Origin: Brachypodius melanocephalos
Taxonomy: Eukaryota; Chordata; Aves; Passeriformes; Pycnonotidae
Length of the DNA stretch: 64,000 nt
Direction of reading: 5' to 3'
Assembly: GCA_013398615.1 (NCBI GenBank)
Contig: VZSR01003807.1
Location: 5,575,612-5,639,611 of the forward strand
Shown: positions 63,607 through 64,000 of the stretch, piece by piece
Layout: each line of letters starts with the position of its first letter
Numbering within the stretch: position 1 is the stretch's first letter
Notes under the pieces: model-generated
Seen by the model: the letters and a program-made list of their open reading frames with translations, nothing else
Databases searched by the model: none
What the model was told of the DNA's origin: nothing
Translations under genes and position numbers: made by a program

Positions 63607-64000
63607 CATATCAGTATGTGAAAAGAAAACTTGTTGTGGCATTCCTAGCAGGACATTTCATTTGGCAAGTGGATTTGAATTATTTGAGAGACCTCCTCCA
63701 CTCGAAAGTGAGAACTGTTTCAAGTTCTTATATTTCTCTTGGCATTAAATATCAGGTGCTACCTTTTAGCGGTGTAGGTCCTGAGATTTTCCACTCTGTG
63801 TAGAAAGGGAGATAAGAAATGCTTTTCTTAGTAAAAATAAATATTCATTTACCTTTGAAATACCCTAAATAGCTTAAAAACAAACAACAAAAAACCCCAC
63901 AATTATGTACTCTCAAACCTGAATGAGAACTTAAAAGTAAGTCTGAAAATAATTTCAATTCTTTAGATACAAGACAGAGTAATCAGTTTATCTTCTACTT

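Larger units (their letters stand above)
21246..64000 (+). other. FMN2: FMN2 (formin-2) locus, 5' portion of the transcription unit
   Basis: Four coding exons in this span join in frame to give 647 codons of formin-2 N-terminus, so the gene runs left to right and continues past the window end. Formin-2 is an actin nucleator/elongator that works with Spire; it is known for oocyte spindle positioning and neuronal growth-cone function. The catalytic FH2 domain, the proline-rich FH1 and the C-terminal Spire-binding tail are absent, so only the regulatory N-terminal half is encoded here. Intron lengths are 15,132, 12,701 and 4,181 bp, and the last is at least 8,371 bp. The transcription start is not identified; the left boundary given is a splice acceptor, so any 5' untranslated exon lies further left. 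In mammals FMN2 lies between CHRM3 and GREM2; neither is visible here. Confidence 0.93.
55630..64000 (+). other. FMN2 intron after exon D, open at the window end
   Basis: Starts with gtaaga. I searched for the next expected formin-2 segment, with its coiled coil and proline-rich FH1 region, and did not find it, so the intron extends beyond the window. Contents: T/G-rich tracts at 56362-56453 and 61212-61402, 22-base poly-A at 60099, CTCF motif and CpG cluster at 61113-61212, a degraded CR1-like piece near 62250 and short microsatellites. Confidence 0.85.

Overview
This is a vertebrate nuclear window, almost certainly from a bird. It is AT-rich, has long introns with GT-AG boundaries, and carries short truncated CR1 LINE fragments whose right-end motif reads catagaatcacagaat on the + strand. 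It also has the A/C-rich (or T/G-rich) low-complexity tracts common in avian introns. There are no bacterial or organellar features. A 16-base run of N (33949-33964) marks a small assembly gap.

One protein-coding gene can be supported: the 5' part of FMN2 (formin-2) on the + strand. Four consecutive coding exons were read directly: exon A 21675-23238 (coding part), exon B 38371-38537, exon C 51239-51386 and exon D 55568-55629. Their phases join perfectly (1564+167+148+62 = 1941 nt = 647 codons) and the products match the known N-terminal order of formin-2: the MGNQDGK start, the VFSNLRIRKNLSK block, the SSGSDTDIYSFHS block, the CFKP...IKTTTRQLSSPNHSPS block, TLLEKLFSQQEN, and DQLYTWAAVSQPTHS. 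The proline-rich FH1 region, the FH2 actin-nucleating domain and the C-terminal Spire-binding tail are not here; they must lie beyond base 64000.

Layout: 1-21245 is non-coding upstream sequence (intergenic DNA or a 5' untranslated intron) with one A/C-rich tract, one CR1 fragment and one GC-rich block. 21246-23238 is the large first coding exon, preceded by a strong splice acceptor, a minimal uORF and an in-frame upstream ATG. Intron 23239-38370 holds the assembly gap and a long imperfect hairpin. Intron 38538-51238 holds a CR1 fragment. Intron 51387-55567 is plain. The open intron 55630-64000 holds two T/G-rich tracts, a consensus CTCF motif next to a small CpG cluster, and a decayed CR1-like piece.

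Points most worth a second look: the choice between the conserved MGNQ start and a 126-codon in-frame N-terminal extension; a possible DEP-like fold encoded across exons B and C; the frame-neutral C+D exon pair; the hairpin at 30299-30378; and the CTCF/CpG element at 61113-61212. I found no evidence of an unknown multigene system in this window.
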